From contig DYGX01000005.1 of assembly GCA_020724465.1 (NCBI GenBank), positions 225,614 through 289,613 of the forward strand: a DNA stretch of 64,000 nt, read 5' to 3'. Every line of letters starts with the position of its first letter. Position 1 is the first letter of the stretch. Positions 41,342 to 52,269 of this stretch are shown one piece after another. The translations under genes were made by a program, and so were the position numbers. Origin of the DNA: Thermoflexus sp. (GTDB lineage: Bacteria; Chloroflexota; Anaerolineae; Aggregatilineales; Aggregatilineaceae). The notes beneath the pieces are model-generated. The model saw only the letters and a program-made list of their open reading frames with translations. It was not told the origin of the DNA and ran no database searches.

Positions 41342-43156
41342 ATGAAGAAACGTACAGGTTATGGCCTTCTGACGGTCCTGGTGCTGGCCCTGGCGCTGGG
41401 CGTCTTGCCAGTTCCGGGGGCCCGGCTCCCCATCGCAGAGGCGAACCCCGGCACGCAGTGGAACGCATCGTACTTCAACAACCGCAACCTGCAAGGGTCG
41501 CCCGTTGTCACCCGGATTGACGATCGCATCGATTTCAACTGGGCGCTTGGCTCGCCGGATCCGGCTGTGCCGGCGGACAACTTCAGCGCCCGATGGACCA
41601 AGACGGTGAATTTCCCTGTGGGCGGGCGGTGGACGTTCCGCGTCGGCGCCGATGACGGCGTGCGGATGTGGATCGACACCACCCTGATCATCGATCAGTG
41701 GCACGGCACGCCGGCCGGCTACACCACCTACACCGCCACGCTGGACAGCCTGACCGCCGGCCCGCACGATTTGAAAGTGGAGTATTACGAAGAAACCGGG
41801 CTGGCAGGCATTCAGGTGACGTGGGAAGGCCCCGGCGTCACCACCCCGGCTCAGCCCGTGCAGCAGCCCGGCGGCAGCACGTGGAACGCGCAATACTGGA
41901 ACAACGCGAACCTGTCCGGCAGCCCGGTGATCACCCGCGTGGATAACGCGCTGAACTTCCAGTGGGGCGCGGGCGCTCCGGACCCGGCCCTGCCTGCCGA
42001 CAACTTCAGCGCGCGCTGGACCCACAACGGTAGCTTTGCCATCCCCGGCTGGTGGCGCTTCACGGTGCGGGCGGATGGCGGCGTGCGTGTCTGGGTGGAT
42101 ACCACGCTGATCATCGACCGCTGGGGGCCGACATCCGGCACGCAGACCTACACGGCGGACCTCTACGAGCTGACCGCGGGCACGCACGAGGTGCGCGTCG
42201 AGTATTTTGACGACGGCGGCAACGCCGAGATCTGGATCCATTGGGAAGCCATGAACCCGGACGGCACGCCGCGAGGCGACGGCAGCGGCGCGGGCCAGAC
42301 TGGCGGCGACCCGTCGGTGAAAGTCTGGGCCTCGGTGACGGCAACGCGTCTCAACGTGCGCAGCGGACCCGGCACCGGCCACCCGGTGATCGCCCAGATC
42401 GAGTATCCTAAGAATTACATTGTGCTGGGCGCGGTGCCCGATATGTCGTGGGTGCTGATCGATCTGAAGGATGGCCGCGAGGGGTGGGTCAGCAACGAGT
42501 GGGTCTACCTCTGGGCCGCCGACTCGACGCTCAACCAGGACCTGGACGGCGACACCTACCAGGATTTCGTGTTCAAGATCCCGCGCGTTCACGTGGACGT
42601 GCTGCCGGGACAGTTCACGGCGGTTGCCAGGCCGCAGGTGCCGGTCAAAGGCCGCGTCAACGATAACCTCAACCTGCGCGACGGCCCGTCGGCCTTCGCC
42701 TCGCGCGTGATTGGCACAGTGCCTGTCGGCGCGAGTGTGGACATCGAAGCGCGCAACCGCAACGGCGCGTGGTATCTGGTGGACTATCAGGGCGTGCGCG
42801 GCTGGCTGTCGGCGATGTTCGTCAGCCTGACCGAGGGCCGGGTCAGCGACCTGCTCGTCAGCACCGAGGTCGTTCCAGCGCCGCCGACAGGCCAGGTCTT
42901 CGTCCCGGTGACCGACCAGGGCAATCCGGCGGTCACCGTGCGCGGGCGGGCGCTGAGCAACCTGGTCTTCCGCAGCAACGCCACCCTGACGGCCGATGAG
43001 CTTGGGCTGATTCCGCAAGGCACCGAGTTCGTGATCGAGGCACGCAACCGCAACGGCGCGTGGTATCTGATCACCTATGAGGGACAGCCGGGTTGGGTCA
43101 ACGCGGCGTTCGTGCGGCTGATCGAAGGCCGCGTGGCGGATCTGGTGATCCGCTAG
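41342..43156 (+). CDS. Secreted protein with two PA14-like and three SH3-like domains
   Basis: 604 residues. The signal peptide covers residues 1-35 (GLLTVLVLALALGVLPVPG). Two PA14-like beta-sandwich domains (about 37-165 and 178-303) share NASYFNN/NAQYWNN, NFSARWT, DDGVRMWIDTTLIIDQW and LTAGPHDLKVEYYE. Three SH3b-type repeats follow (about 332-390, 435-490, 530-590), with LNVRSGPGTGHPVI, LNLRDGPSAFASRVIG, and the echoed phrase IEARNRNGAWYL in the last two. PA14 modules bind carbohydrates and SH3b modules bind cell-wall peptides, so a wall- or glycan-binding role is likely; no enzyme domain is visible. It has its own promoter and terminator. Confidence 0.88.
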   Translation: MKKRTGYGLLTVLVLALALGVLPVPGARLPIAEANPGTQWNASYFNNRNLQGSPVVTRIDDRIDFNWALGSPDPAVPADNFSARWTKTVNFPVGGRWTFRVGADDGVRMWIDTTLIIDQWHGTPAGYTTYTATLDSLTAGPHDLKVEYYEETGLAGIQVTWEGPGVTTPAQPVQQPGGSTWNAQYWNNANLSGSPVITRVDNALNFQWGAGAPDPALPADNFSARWTHNGSFAIPGWWRFTVRADGGVRVWVDTTLIIDRWGPTSGTQTYTADLYELTAGTHEVRVEYFDDGGNAEIWIHWEAMNPDGTPRGDGSGAGQTGGDPSVKVWASVTATRLNVRSGPGTGHPVIAQIEYPKNYIVLGAVPDMSWVLIDLKDGREGWVSNEWVYLWAADSTLNQDLDGDTYQDFVFKIPRVHVDVLPGQFTAVARPQVPVKGRVNDNLNLRDGPSAFASRVIGTVPVGASVDIEARNRNGAWYLVDYQGVRGWLSAMFVSLTEGRVSDLLVSTEVVPAPPTGQVFVPVTDQGNPAVTVRGRALSNLVFRSNATLTADELGLIPQGTEFVIEARNRNGAWYLITYEGQPGWVNAAFVRLIEGRVADLVIR

Positions 43157-43179
43157 GCGTGGAAGGTGTGATGCAAGTG

Positions 43180-43216
43180 CCGCCCCGCGTCGGCGTTGAT
43201 GCGGGGCGGTTTGTTT
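43180..43216 (+). terminator. Rho-independent terminator after the PA14/SH3 gene
   Basis: 9-bp stem CCGCCCCGC (43180-43188) / GCGGGGCGG (43201-43209) with a 12-base loop, followed by TTTGTTT. Confidence 0.85.
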
Positions 43217-43232
43217 CTACGAGTCATGGGCG

Positions 43233-44036
43233 ATGGGTATTGACTATCTGGTTCACTATGATTGCGAGCCGAAGCGCGCGCTGACGGTCGAGGGCATGAT
43301 GGCGCGGCTGAAAGGGCGCGAGCGTGCCAACGCGGTGATCCAGCTCTACCGCGACCAGGGCGACAATCGCTCGCCGCGCCAGATGGGGTTCGAGATGGTG
43401 CGCCGCGCTGCGGATGGGACCGAGGAACAGGAAGTGATCGTCGTGCAGGATCTGCTCGACGCGGCGCGCGAGCTGGATCCCTGGGCGCCGTACTGCTCGG
43501 GCTGTCCGGCCAACCACGCCGGGCGCCCGTTCGGCTGCGTGGGCACGATCAACTATCCGCTCTCGCTGGCGGGCGAGCGCTGGCTGCTCGACCAGCTTCC
43601 CGGCAACGAGCACCCGCTGGTCTTCCTGCTGCTGCAAAAGGCGATCCTCGAGCAGGGATATCGGGGCGACGCGGGCGCGCGCCTGCGCGCGCAAACGGGC
43701 GTCTTCTTCGAAAGCAGCCAGGCGCCCGAACGCGCCATTGACGGCTTTGTCGTGACCGGGGATCAGGTCTTCGAGATGCTGTTCTTGTCCGGCCACATCC
43801 GCCCGGCGCATGGCGTGCTGCTGCTCCAGTTCTTCGACGCGATCTACTCCGACCTGGACGCGGATGTGATGATGCAGCTTGCCGTCCCGCCCTCGGTAGA
43901 GTGGATCGATCAGACGGTGCCGTTTCTGCACACGCCCGCGCCCGATGACGACGAAACGATCCGCGCGCTGAAGGCGTTCTTCTACGCGCTCTACACCGCC
44001 TACCGACTGGAGACGACGCTGCTGCTGGATGTCTAG
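43233..44036 (+). CDS. Protein of unknown function with Cys/His cluster
   Basis: 267 residues, soluble, with no signal peptide. I do not recognise the family. It has a possible metal-binding cluster, C88-x2-C91-x3-H95-x6-C102 (YCSGCPANHAGRPFGC), preceded by charged helices (MMARLKGRERANAVIQLYRD). The C-terminal half is helical and acidic, with the block PVLTI absent and FFYALYTAYRLETTLLLDV at the end. ATG 43233 has only a weak ribosome site. It sits between a terminator and recF; the 96-base spacing argues against tight coupling. Confidence 0.65.
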   Translation: MGIDYLVHYDCEPKRALTVEGMMARLKGRERANAVIQLYRDQGDNRSPRQMGFEMVRRAADGTEEQEVIVVQDLLDAARELDPWAPYCSGCPANHAGRPFGCVGTINYPLSLAGERWLLDQLPGNEHPLVFLLLQKAILEQGYRGDAGARLRAQTGVFFESSQAPERAIDGFVVTGDQVFEMLFLSGHIRPAHGVLLLQFFDAIYSDLDADVMMQLAVPPSVEWIDQTVPFLHTPAPDDDETIRALKAFFYALYTAYRLETTLLLDV

Positions 44037-44132
44037 CGGGCGGCACAAAGGTGGGGCGAAGCGGCGGGACGCGGTATACTTACAGGCGCATCCATCAGCG
44101 CCCATGCAGCGCCCGAGACCGCCAGCCCTTTT

Positions 44133-45365
44133 ATGTATATCGAACATCTTTCCCTGCAAAACTTCCGCAACTACGCGCGGCTGGAAGTATCTCTGCCGAC
44201 TGGACCGATCCTGCTCTACGGTTCCAACGCGCAGGGCAAGACCAGCCTGCTCGAGGCGATCTATTACCTGGCGACTTCGCGCTCGCCCTACACCACGACC
44301 GATCGCCAGTTGATCAACTGGAACGCGGACCCCGACCTGTTGGCATTCGCCAAGATCGGCGCCGAGGTGGTTTCCGCGTTTCGCCCGCTCAGCCGTGTCG
44401 AGGTGACGCTGGTGCAGGAGCCGGGCGCGCTTCACAGCAGCCTGAATGGCAGCCGCCTGCAAAAGGAGATTCGCATCAATGGCGTGCCCCGGCGCGTGAT
44501 GGACCTGATCGGCCAGATCAATGTCGTCATGTTCCTGCCGCAGGATCTGGTGCTGGTCGAGGGCGCGCCGTCCGAGCGACGGCGCTACATGAATATCACG
44601 CTCTGCCAGACGGATGCGACGTATTGCGAGGCGCTGGCGACCTTCGAGAAGGCGCTGACCCAGCGCAACGCGCTGCTCAGGCGCATCGCGGACGGCGAGG
44701 CGCGCCCCGACGAACTGGGGTACTGGAACGAGCAGCTTGCCCAGGCGGGCGGCGTGCTGATCGCCGGGCGGCAGCGCCTGCTGCGCGATCTGGAAGTCAA
44801 GGCGCGGCGCGTGCACCGGGATCTGTCCGGCGGGGACGAGGACCTGGAACTGAGCTATCAGCCCAGCTTCTTGCCGACCGCCAACAATTCCGGCCAGCTT
44901 TCCTTCCAGGTGCTTGGCCTGGACCTCAACCGCCAGTTGAAAGCCTCCGACATCGCCGCCCAGTACGTTGAGACGCTCGAAGCACGCCAGGGCGAGGATA
45001 TCGCGCGGGGGATGACGCTCATTGGCCCGCAGCGAGACGAGCTGCGGCTGCTGGTCAACGGGCGCGACCTGGGGTTGTATGGCTCGCGCGGGCAGGCGCG
45101 CACGGCGGTGATGAGCCTCAAGCTGGCCGAGCTGGAATGGATGCGCGACGCGGTGGGTGAATGGCCGATCCTGCTGCTGGATGAGGTTATCGCCGAGCTG
45201 GACGCCGCGCGCCGCGCCTATCTGCTGGACCGCATCAGCGGCGCCGAGCAGGTGCTGCTCACGACCACCGAGCCGGACATCTTCACCCCTGAGTTTCTTC
45301 AGAAGGCGACGCGCTGGCACATTCGCCAGGGCCAGATCATCATGCCTCAGGATGGCTCCGGTTGA
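44133..45365 (+). CDS. recF: DNA replication and repair protein RecF
   Basis: 410 residues. An SMC-like ABC ATPase that loads or stabilises RecA at gapped DNA. Walker A is GSNAQGKTSLLEAIYYL (about residues 30-46), the signature region carries RRRYMNITLCQTD, and the Walker B/D-loop is ILLLDEVIAELDAARRAYLL. GPQRDELRLLVNGRDL and SRGQARTAVMSLKLAEL are also typical. dnaA, dnaN and gyrB are not adjacent, so it is outside the classic oriC cluster. Its 3' end overlaps that of rsmG on the other strand by 26 bases. Confidence 0.95.
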   Translation: MYIEHLSLQNFRNYARLEVSLPTGPILLYGSNAQGKTSLLEAIYYLATSRSPYTTTDRQLINWNADPDLLAFAKIGAEVVSAFRPLSRVEVTLVQEPGALHSSLNGSRLQKEIRINGVPRRVMDLIGQINVVMFLPQDLVLVEGAPSERRRYMNITLCQTDATYCEALATFEKALTQRNALLRRIADGEARPDELGYWNEQLAQAGGVLIAGRQRLLRDLEVKARRVHRDLSGGDEDLELSYQPSFLPTANNSGQLSFQVLGLDLNRQLKASDIAAQYVETLEARQGEDIARGMTLIGPQRDELRLLVNGRDLGLYGSRGQARTAVMSLKLAELEWMRDAVGEWPILLLDEVIAELDAARRAYLLDRISGAEQVLLTTTEPDIFTPEFLQKATRWHIRQGQIIMPQDGSG

Positions 45366-46080
45366 GCAGGGGGCGCTTGGTCGGAACCCCTGGCCGGCGC
45401 GGGTAAGCGGGCGGCGTGGCGGCGCTCTTGCGGATGACGACCAGATAGTGCGTTTCGGCGACCTGCGGCAGTTCGACCGGGATCACCCGGTCCACACGCC
45501 CGCCCAGAATCTCCAGCGCTGTCTCGGCCTGGCGGACCTCGGCTACTGCGCTTTCGCCCTTGAGCGCGACGCACTTTCCCCCCACCCGGCACAGCGGCAG
45601 CAGGTATTCGGACAGGGCCGGCATCTGCGCCACGGCACGCGCCAGCGCGACATCGTATTGCTCGCGATGGCGCGGGTCCTGCCCGGCTTCTTCGGCGCGG
45701 GCGTTGACGACCTGGACGTTGTGCAGCTTCAGGCGGTGGACGATATGCTCCAGAAAGGTCGTCTTCTTGGCCGTCGCTTCGAGCAGAGTCAGTTCGATGC
45801 CGGGGGCGACCAGCCGCAGAGGCAGGCCGGGAAACCCCGCCCCGGTCCCGACGTCGATGACGCGCAGGCCGGGTTTCAGGCTGATGGCGCGCAGAACGGA
45901 GAGCGAGTCCAGAAAATGGCGCATCTCGATTTCCTCGGGCGCCGTGATCGCCGTCAGGTTGAACTTCTCGTTCCAGGCGAGCAGCTCGTCGGCATAGATG
46001 CTGAACGCGCGCTGCGTCTCCGGCGAGAGGTCCAGCCCCAGCAGTTCGCGGCTGCAGCGCACGAGGAGATCAATGTTCAT
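45340..46080 (-). CDS. rsmG: 16S rRNA (guanine527-N7)-methyltransferase RsmG
   Basis: 246 residues. Transfers a methyl group from SAM to N7 of G527 in 16S rRNA. Family hallmarks are WNEKFNLTAITAPEEIEMRH, FLDSLSVL, the SAM site VIDVGTGAGFPGLPLRL and LTLLEATAKKTTFLEHI, then VNARAEEAGQDP. Normal length. Loss of this enzyme in other bacteria gives low-level streptomycin resistance. It stands alone and is convergent with recF. Confidence 0.95.
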   Translation of the reverse strand: MNIDLLVRCSRELLGLDLSPETQRAFSIYADELLAWNEKFNLTAITAPEEIEMRHFLDSLSVLRAISLKPGLRVIDVGTGAGFPGLPLRLVAPGIELTLLEATAKKTTFLEHIVHRLKLHNVQVVNARAEEAGQDPRHREQYDVALARAVAQMPALSEYLLPLCRVGGKCVALKGESAVAEVRQAETALEILGGRVDRVIPVELPQVAETHYLVVIRKSAATPPAYPRRPGVPTKRPLLNRSHPEA

Positions 46081-46251
46081 GCATGGCTCGCTATCATGCG
46101 GCAGGCAAAACCAAAATCCTAATTGGCGCAGTGCCCGTCATCTGCCCGTCATTATAGCAGGCCGCCGCCCCAGACCGAAACCGCGCTGGCGATCCGGCCC
46201 GGTCTGGCGCTAAGATCACACCAGAACGCCCTGCGGCAGGAGGGAAAGCCC

Positions 46252-46509
46252 ATGCCCTACAGCGGAACGATTCAGCGCGTGGTGAGGACCGGTAGCGCGA
46301 TCACACTGATCCTCGAGACGGAGATCGGGCCGCGCGGCGTCGCGCTGGAGCGCCCGGAGTGGCAACAGTTGTTGCAGCAGGCCGGCGCCGACGATCCGCA
46401 GGCGCTGGTTGGCTGGGAAGTGGACTACGACCCGGCGCACGACCGGTTGGAGCTGCTCGATCCGAATCGCGCCACCGACGAGCCGGATCCACCGGACGGC
46501 GCGCCTTAG
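46252..46509 (+). CDS. Small hypothetical protein
   Basis: 85 residues: an N-terminal beta-type stretch (YSGTIQRVVRTGSAITLILE), then a charged helix (RPEWQQLLQQAGADD) and an acidic Pro-rich tail. ATG 46252 has a very good ribosome site, AGGAGGGAAAG, which supports translation. The upstream open frame back to 46123 is unlikely to be used. Family not recognised. Confidence 0.65.
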   Translation: MPYSGTIQRVVRTGSAITLILETEIGPRGVALERPEWQQLLQQAGADDPQALVGWEVDYDPAHDRLELLDPNRATDEPDPPDGAP

Positions 46510-46517
46510 GGGCTGTT

Positions 46518-46634
46518 TCCCCTCACCCCAATCCCCCGCCCTCTGCGACTGCGTCGCGGGGCGAGGGGCTATGAGCTGCCGCGTGCTCCCCTTTTCCCCG
46601 CGACGAGGGAGAAAGGGATGCGGGGGTAGGGCGA
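46518..46634. repeat. Imperfect ~120-base inverted repeat in the 46510-46757 gap
   Basis: The left part, CCCCTCACCCCAATCCCC ... GTCGCGGGGCGAGGGG, is matched in reverse complement by the right part, CCCCTTTTCCCCGCGACG ... GGGATGCGGGGGTAGGG. The arms share CCCTNACCCC, ATCCC and CGTCGCGGGG. Such C-rich/G-rich palindromic units are often dispersed in intergenic DNA of Chloroflexota and other GC-rich bacteria. There is no coding capacity. The remainder of the 248-base gap contains a TACAAT at 46721-46726 that may be the promoter -10 of the next gene. Confidence 0.6.
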
Positions 46635-46757
46635 AGAGTTCATAGCGCGCCCCGGCTGCCGCAGGCCAAGCGTCGAGCAGGCGTGGGCCGGTTGTGTGCC
46701 GCGCCGGGCCGATTTTCCCCTACAATGAAGCTGGAACTGGACGCACAGGGTGGCCGG

Positions 46758-49295
<2,538 letters not shown>

Positions 49296-49391
49296 TGCTG
49301 GCCGCTCACGGCTCGGTCGCGTGCAGTCTCCGCAAGCTGGTGTATGATTGAGGATATCTGCAAACTGGAATAGGAACCTGCGAGGGCGGCT

Positions 49392-50699
49392 ATGACCTCA
49401 CGCTGGACGGTGACGATGGCGGTCGGGCTGCTGGTTTTTGCCATCGCAGCGATTTGGCTCGCGACCGAGTTAAGCGAGAATGGAAGCGGTCTGCTGTTGG
49501 GGCCGGTTGTCGGTCTGGTGGTGGGGGCCGGTTTGGTGGTGGCCGGCTGGTGGCTCCGGCAGCGACACAACCGGGGCGTGTTCGACGCGCGCGATCTGCG
49601 GCGGACGATGATGCCCGCGGCCGGCTCGCCGCCCGCGCCGCGCGACCGACCCAAAGAAGAGACCGATCTGGATCGCGCTGCGGACGAGCGTCCGGCGCCG
49701 GCGGGGCCGGTGACGCGCGGATGGGACTACGCGGGAGACGCTGCTGTGCCGCCCGCTCCGTCACCCAGGGCGGACGAGCTGCCCGGCGTGGAGGCCGGAG
49801 CGCCCCCGGCCCCACCCGCATCGCCAGGCGGGCTGCCCGCCGAGCCGATGCCGGACACCTCTGACTCCGCGCCTCAGCCCCCGGCCCGCGTCCTGTTCTC
49901 CGCCTATTACCCGCGCGAGGTCAAGCCCAACGACTGGCAGCCGCTGCGCGCGTATATGCTCAAGGACTGGGCGGAAGACGCTGTGCGGAGCGATGCGCGG
50001 GCGCAGTTCGGCGCGCGCGGAGATATCCGCGCCACCTCGCGCGAGGCGCTCCAGCCCGTGCCAGAAGAGGCCCTGGTTACCGCGATCCCGGCCATTTCCG
50101 GGTTCGAATTCGATCCCCCGCAGGTGTCATTGCGCTTCCGCCAGGACTGGCGCCGCTTTGATTTCGAGTTCCGCGCTACCGAGGCGCCGCTGGACGCCAG
50201 CGCGGACGGGCGGATCACCTTCCTGGTCGAGGGGGTGATTGTGGCCGATGTGCCGCTCTCAGTTTACGTCAGCGAGACGGCGGGCGAGGCGGTGCTCGAG
50301 CCGGCAGCGGCGACCGCCACGCCCTATCCGGCGATCTTCTGCAGCTACAGCCATAAGGACTCCGCCATCGTCGAGCGTGTGGAGCGCGCCAGCCGCTATT
50401 TTAACCTCCGCTATCTGCGCGATGTGACCGCGCTGCGCAGCGGCGAGAACTGGAACGCGCGCCTGCTGGAGCTGATCGACAGCGCCGACATCTTCCAGTT
50501 GTTCTGGTCGCGCCATGCCGCCGAGTCGGAGTATGTGCGCCAGGAGTACCAGTACGCGGCGGCGCTGCGTCGCCGGGGCGTCAAGAGCGCCACGTTCATC
50601 CGCCCGATCCGCTGGGAAGAGCCGATGCCTGCTCCGCCGCCGCCGGAGCTGGCCGAGCTGCATTTCGACCTGATCCCGGAGCTGGCCCGGACCGACTAG
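49392..50699 (+). CDS. Membrane-anchored TIR-domain protein
   Basis: 435 residues. Two membrane helices at the N-terminus (VGLLVFAIAAIWLATEL; VVGLVVGAGLVVAGWWL) are followed by a long Pro/Ala-rich linker to about residue 160 and a middle beta-rich domain with PREVKPNDWQPLRAY. A C-terminal TIR domain (about 312-410) has the strand-loop IFCSYSHKDS, LRSGENWNARLLELIDSADIF and YVRQEYQYA; E385 in VRQEY is a candidate catalytic glutamate. TIR domains bind or cleave NAD+ or mediate TIR-TIR contacts. ATG 49392 follows GAGGGCGG. No partner defence gene is adjacent, so defence, signalling or scaffold roles are all open. Confidence 0.82.
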   Translation: MTSRWTVTMAVGLLVFAIAAIWLATELSENGSGLLLGPVVGLVVGAGLVVAGWWLRQRHNRGVFDARDLRRTMMPAAGSPPAPRDRPKEETDLDRAADERPAPAGPVTRGWDYAGDAAVPPAPSPRADELPGVEAGAPPAPPASPGGLPAEPMPDTSDSAPQPPARVLFSAYYPREVKPNDWQPLRAYMLKDWAEDAVRSDARAQFGARGDIRATSREALQPVPEEALVTAIPAISGFEFDPPQVSLRFRQDWRRFDFEFRATEAPLDASADGRITFLVEGVIVADVPLSVYVSETAGEAVLEPAAATATPYPAIFCSYSHKDSAIVERVERASRYFNLRYLRDVTALRSGENWNARLLELIDSADIFQLFWSRHAAESEYVRQEYQYAAALRRRGVKSATFIRPIRWEEPMPAPPPPELAELHFDLIPELARTD

Positions 50700-50785
50700 T
50701 TCCGGTCTGGCCGCCAGATGTACCACCTGCCCGCAAGGACACGGCGGGCGTGGCGGTGATCCTCATTTAGGCTGCCGACCGATAC

Positions 50786-50815
50786 TTCTCAATCGCTGCC
50801 ATCCCCGGCTATACT
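50786..50815 (+). promoter_or_regulatory. Putative promoter in the 50700-50886 gap
   Basis: TATACT (50810-50815, 5 of 6) is preceded by TTCTCA (50786-50791, 4 of 6) at 18 bases. It lies 70 bases before the next start. A hairpin with GCCCGC/GCGGGC arms (50730-50750) between it and the TIR gene may end the upstream transcript. Confidence 0.4.
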
Positions 50816-50886
50816 ACAGGTACACAGGGCTGTTTCGTCTGGGCCGGCGAAGCGGGCCGAATGCTGCCGCGCGCACGACAGCAGAT

Positions 50887-52219
50887 GTGAAAAGGGGGGA
50901 AGTGACACAACCTGAGCTTTGCGGCGCCGATCATCGCGGTGACGATCGCTCGTCTGTCGTCAACGGGGTGGTGGTTCACGGCCTGCCGCCGGATTGGCAT
51001 CCGCAGTACATCCCCACGCTGACTGCCCTGCAAAACGCGGCTGGCGCGGCGGTCGACCGCGCGACGGTGACCGTGCTGCTTTTGCGTGACGCGCCCGCGC
51101 TGTTGTGCGAGCGTCTGGAGGATATCGCAGGGGTGATTCACGCCGCGCTGCCGGTTGACGGCCCGCATCAGGCGCGCGCGATCCGCCTGGGGCTGGAGTT
51201 GGACGCCACGCTGTGGATGCGCAGCGGCAAGCTGGAGATCTGGCGCGACCTGATCCTGGCGATGCTGGCCGCGGCAGGCCGGTTGGGCGATCGCGCTTTG
51301 CTGGGGCGGGTTTACCATGCCTGGGCGACGTACCTGTACCTGACCGAGCAGCGCCCCGGCGCACACCGCGCCTTGCAGGCCGCGCTGGAATACGCGCGCG
51401 CATCCGGCGACGAGGGGCTGATCCTGCTCCTGCTCGCCGAGCGGTTGTACCTGGCAATCGGGCGCGTGTCGATCGAGACGCTTCAGGCGCGCGGGCTGGC
51501 GATTGTCCGTCTGGCGTGCCACCGCCGCGAATACTTCACCGCCGCACGTGCCTTACTGGCACTGGCCCGCGCGTGCCGGATCGCGCTGCTGCCTGAGCCG
51601 TCGTTCGCCTACGCGCAGCAGGCGCTGGTCGTGCTGCATGTTCTCGGACTGCGCGATCTGATCGATCAGGCGCTGCACTTCATGCTGTTTGCACTGCAGA
51701 TCGAGGGGGCGCCCAGCAGCGCCGGCTATCGAGCCGCGCTGCTCCGGCGGCTGGACGCGCTGCATGCGCAAGAGGGGTATCCCTGGCTGCGCGAGATGAC
51801 CGCGCTCCAACATGCCCTGTACGCGTACCACGCGGGCCAGTACGACGAGGCGCGGCGCTGGGCCTTGATTGCCCTACGCCGCGTGCCGCGCAAAAGGATT
51901 GGAGCGCGACTGTCTGCGCATCCGCCACCTGCTGGGCATGATCGCGGGGCAGCGCGGTCGCTACGCGGCCGCCGAGCGCCATTTGCAGGCGGTCTGGGCA
52001 TACACGGAAGCACACCAGTACCGCGAGTGGATGGTGCGCATCCAGATCGGGCGGGCCAGCGTGCGCGTCAGCGCGGGAGACCATGCGGGCGCGTGGATCG
52101 AGCTGGAGCGTGCGCGCGAACTGGCGGGGATGCTGCCCGCCGGCCAGGTGCGCGATGTCCGGGTCCGCTGGGTGGAGATGTGGGGCGAGCGGCTGCAGCG
52201 CTGCTCGGCAGCGCGATAG
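50887..52219 (+). pseudogene. TPR-like helical-repeat protein gene interrupted by a +1 frameshift
   Basis: The coding pattern runs in one frame from GTG 50887 (or GTG 50902, which sits behind AAAGG) to about 51895, then continues without a gap in the next frame to the TAG ending at 52219. Around AAAA at 51892-51895 the first frame reads RVPRKRIGARL. Deleting one A restores RVPRKGLERDCLRIRHLLGM, a natural continuation of the helical repeats. The intact product would be about 443 residues of helix-turn-helix-like repeats (HAWATYLYLTEQRPGAHRAL; RGRYAAAERHLQAVWAYTEA), similar to MalT-type TPR regions. Without correction the first frame runs on to 52248 with a low-complexity Arg/Gly/Ala tail. It may be a sequencing error or a real recent mutation. 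Confidence 0.75.
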
Positions 52220-52269
52220 AGCGCAGCCCGTCGCTGCCGCGGGCGTGAGCCGGGCGCTTGACGCACGAC

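Noticed and set aside
51885..51900. Programmed ribosomal frameshift
   Set aside because: The AAAAGG context does not match known +1 or -1 slippery sites with a stimulatory element, and a single-base insertion explains the pattern more simply.
49392..52219. Known multi-gene defence system around the TIR gene
   Set aside because: The neighbours are a penicillin-binding protein and a broken TPR gene; no nucleotide cyclase, SLOG/SIR2, argonaute, NLR or toxin-antitoxin partner is seen.
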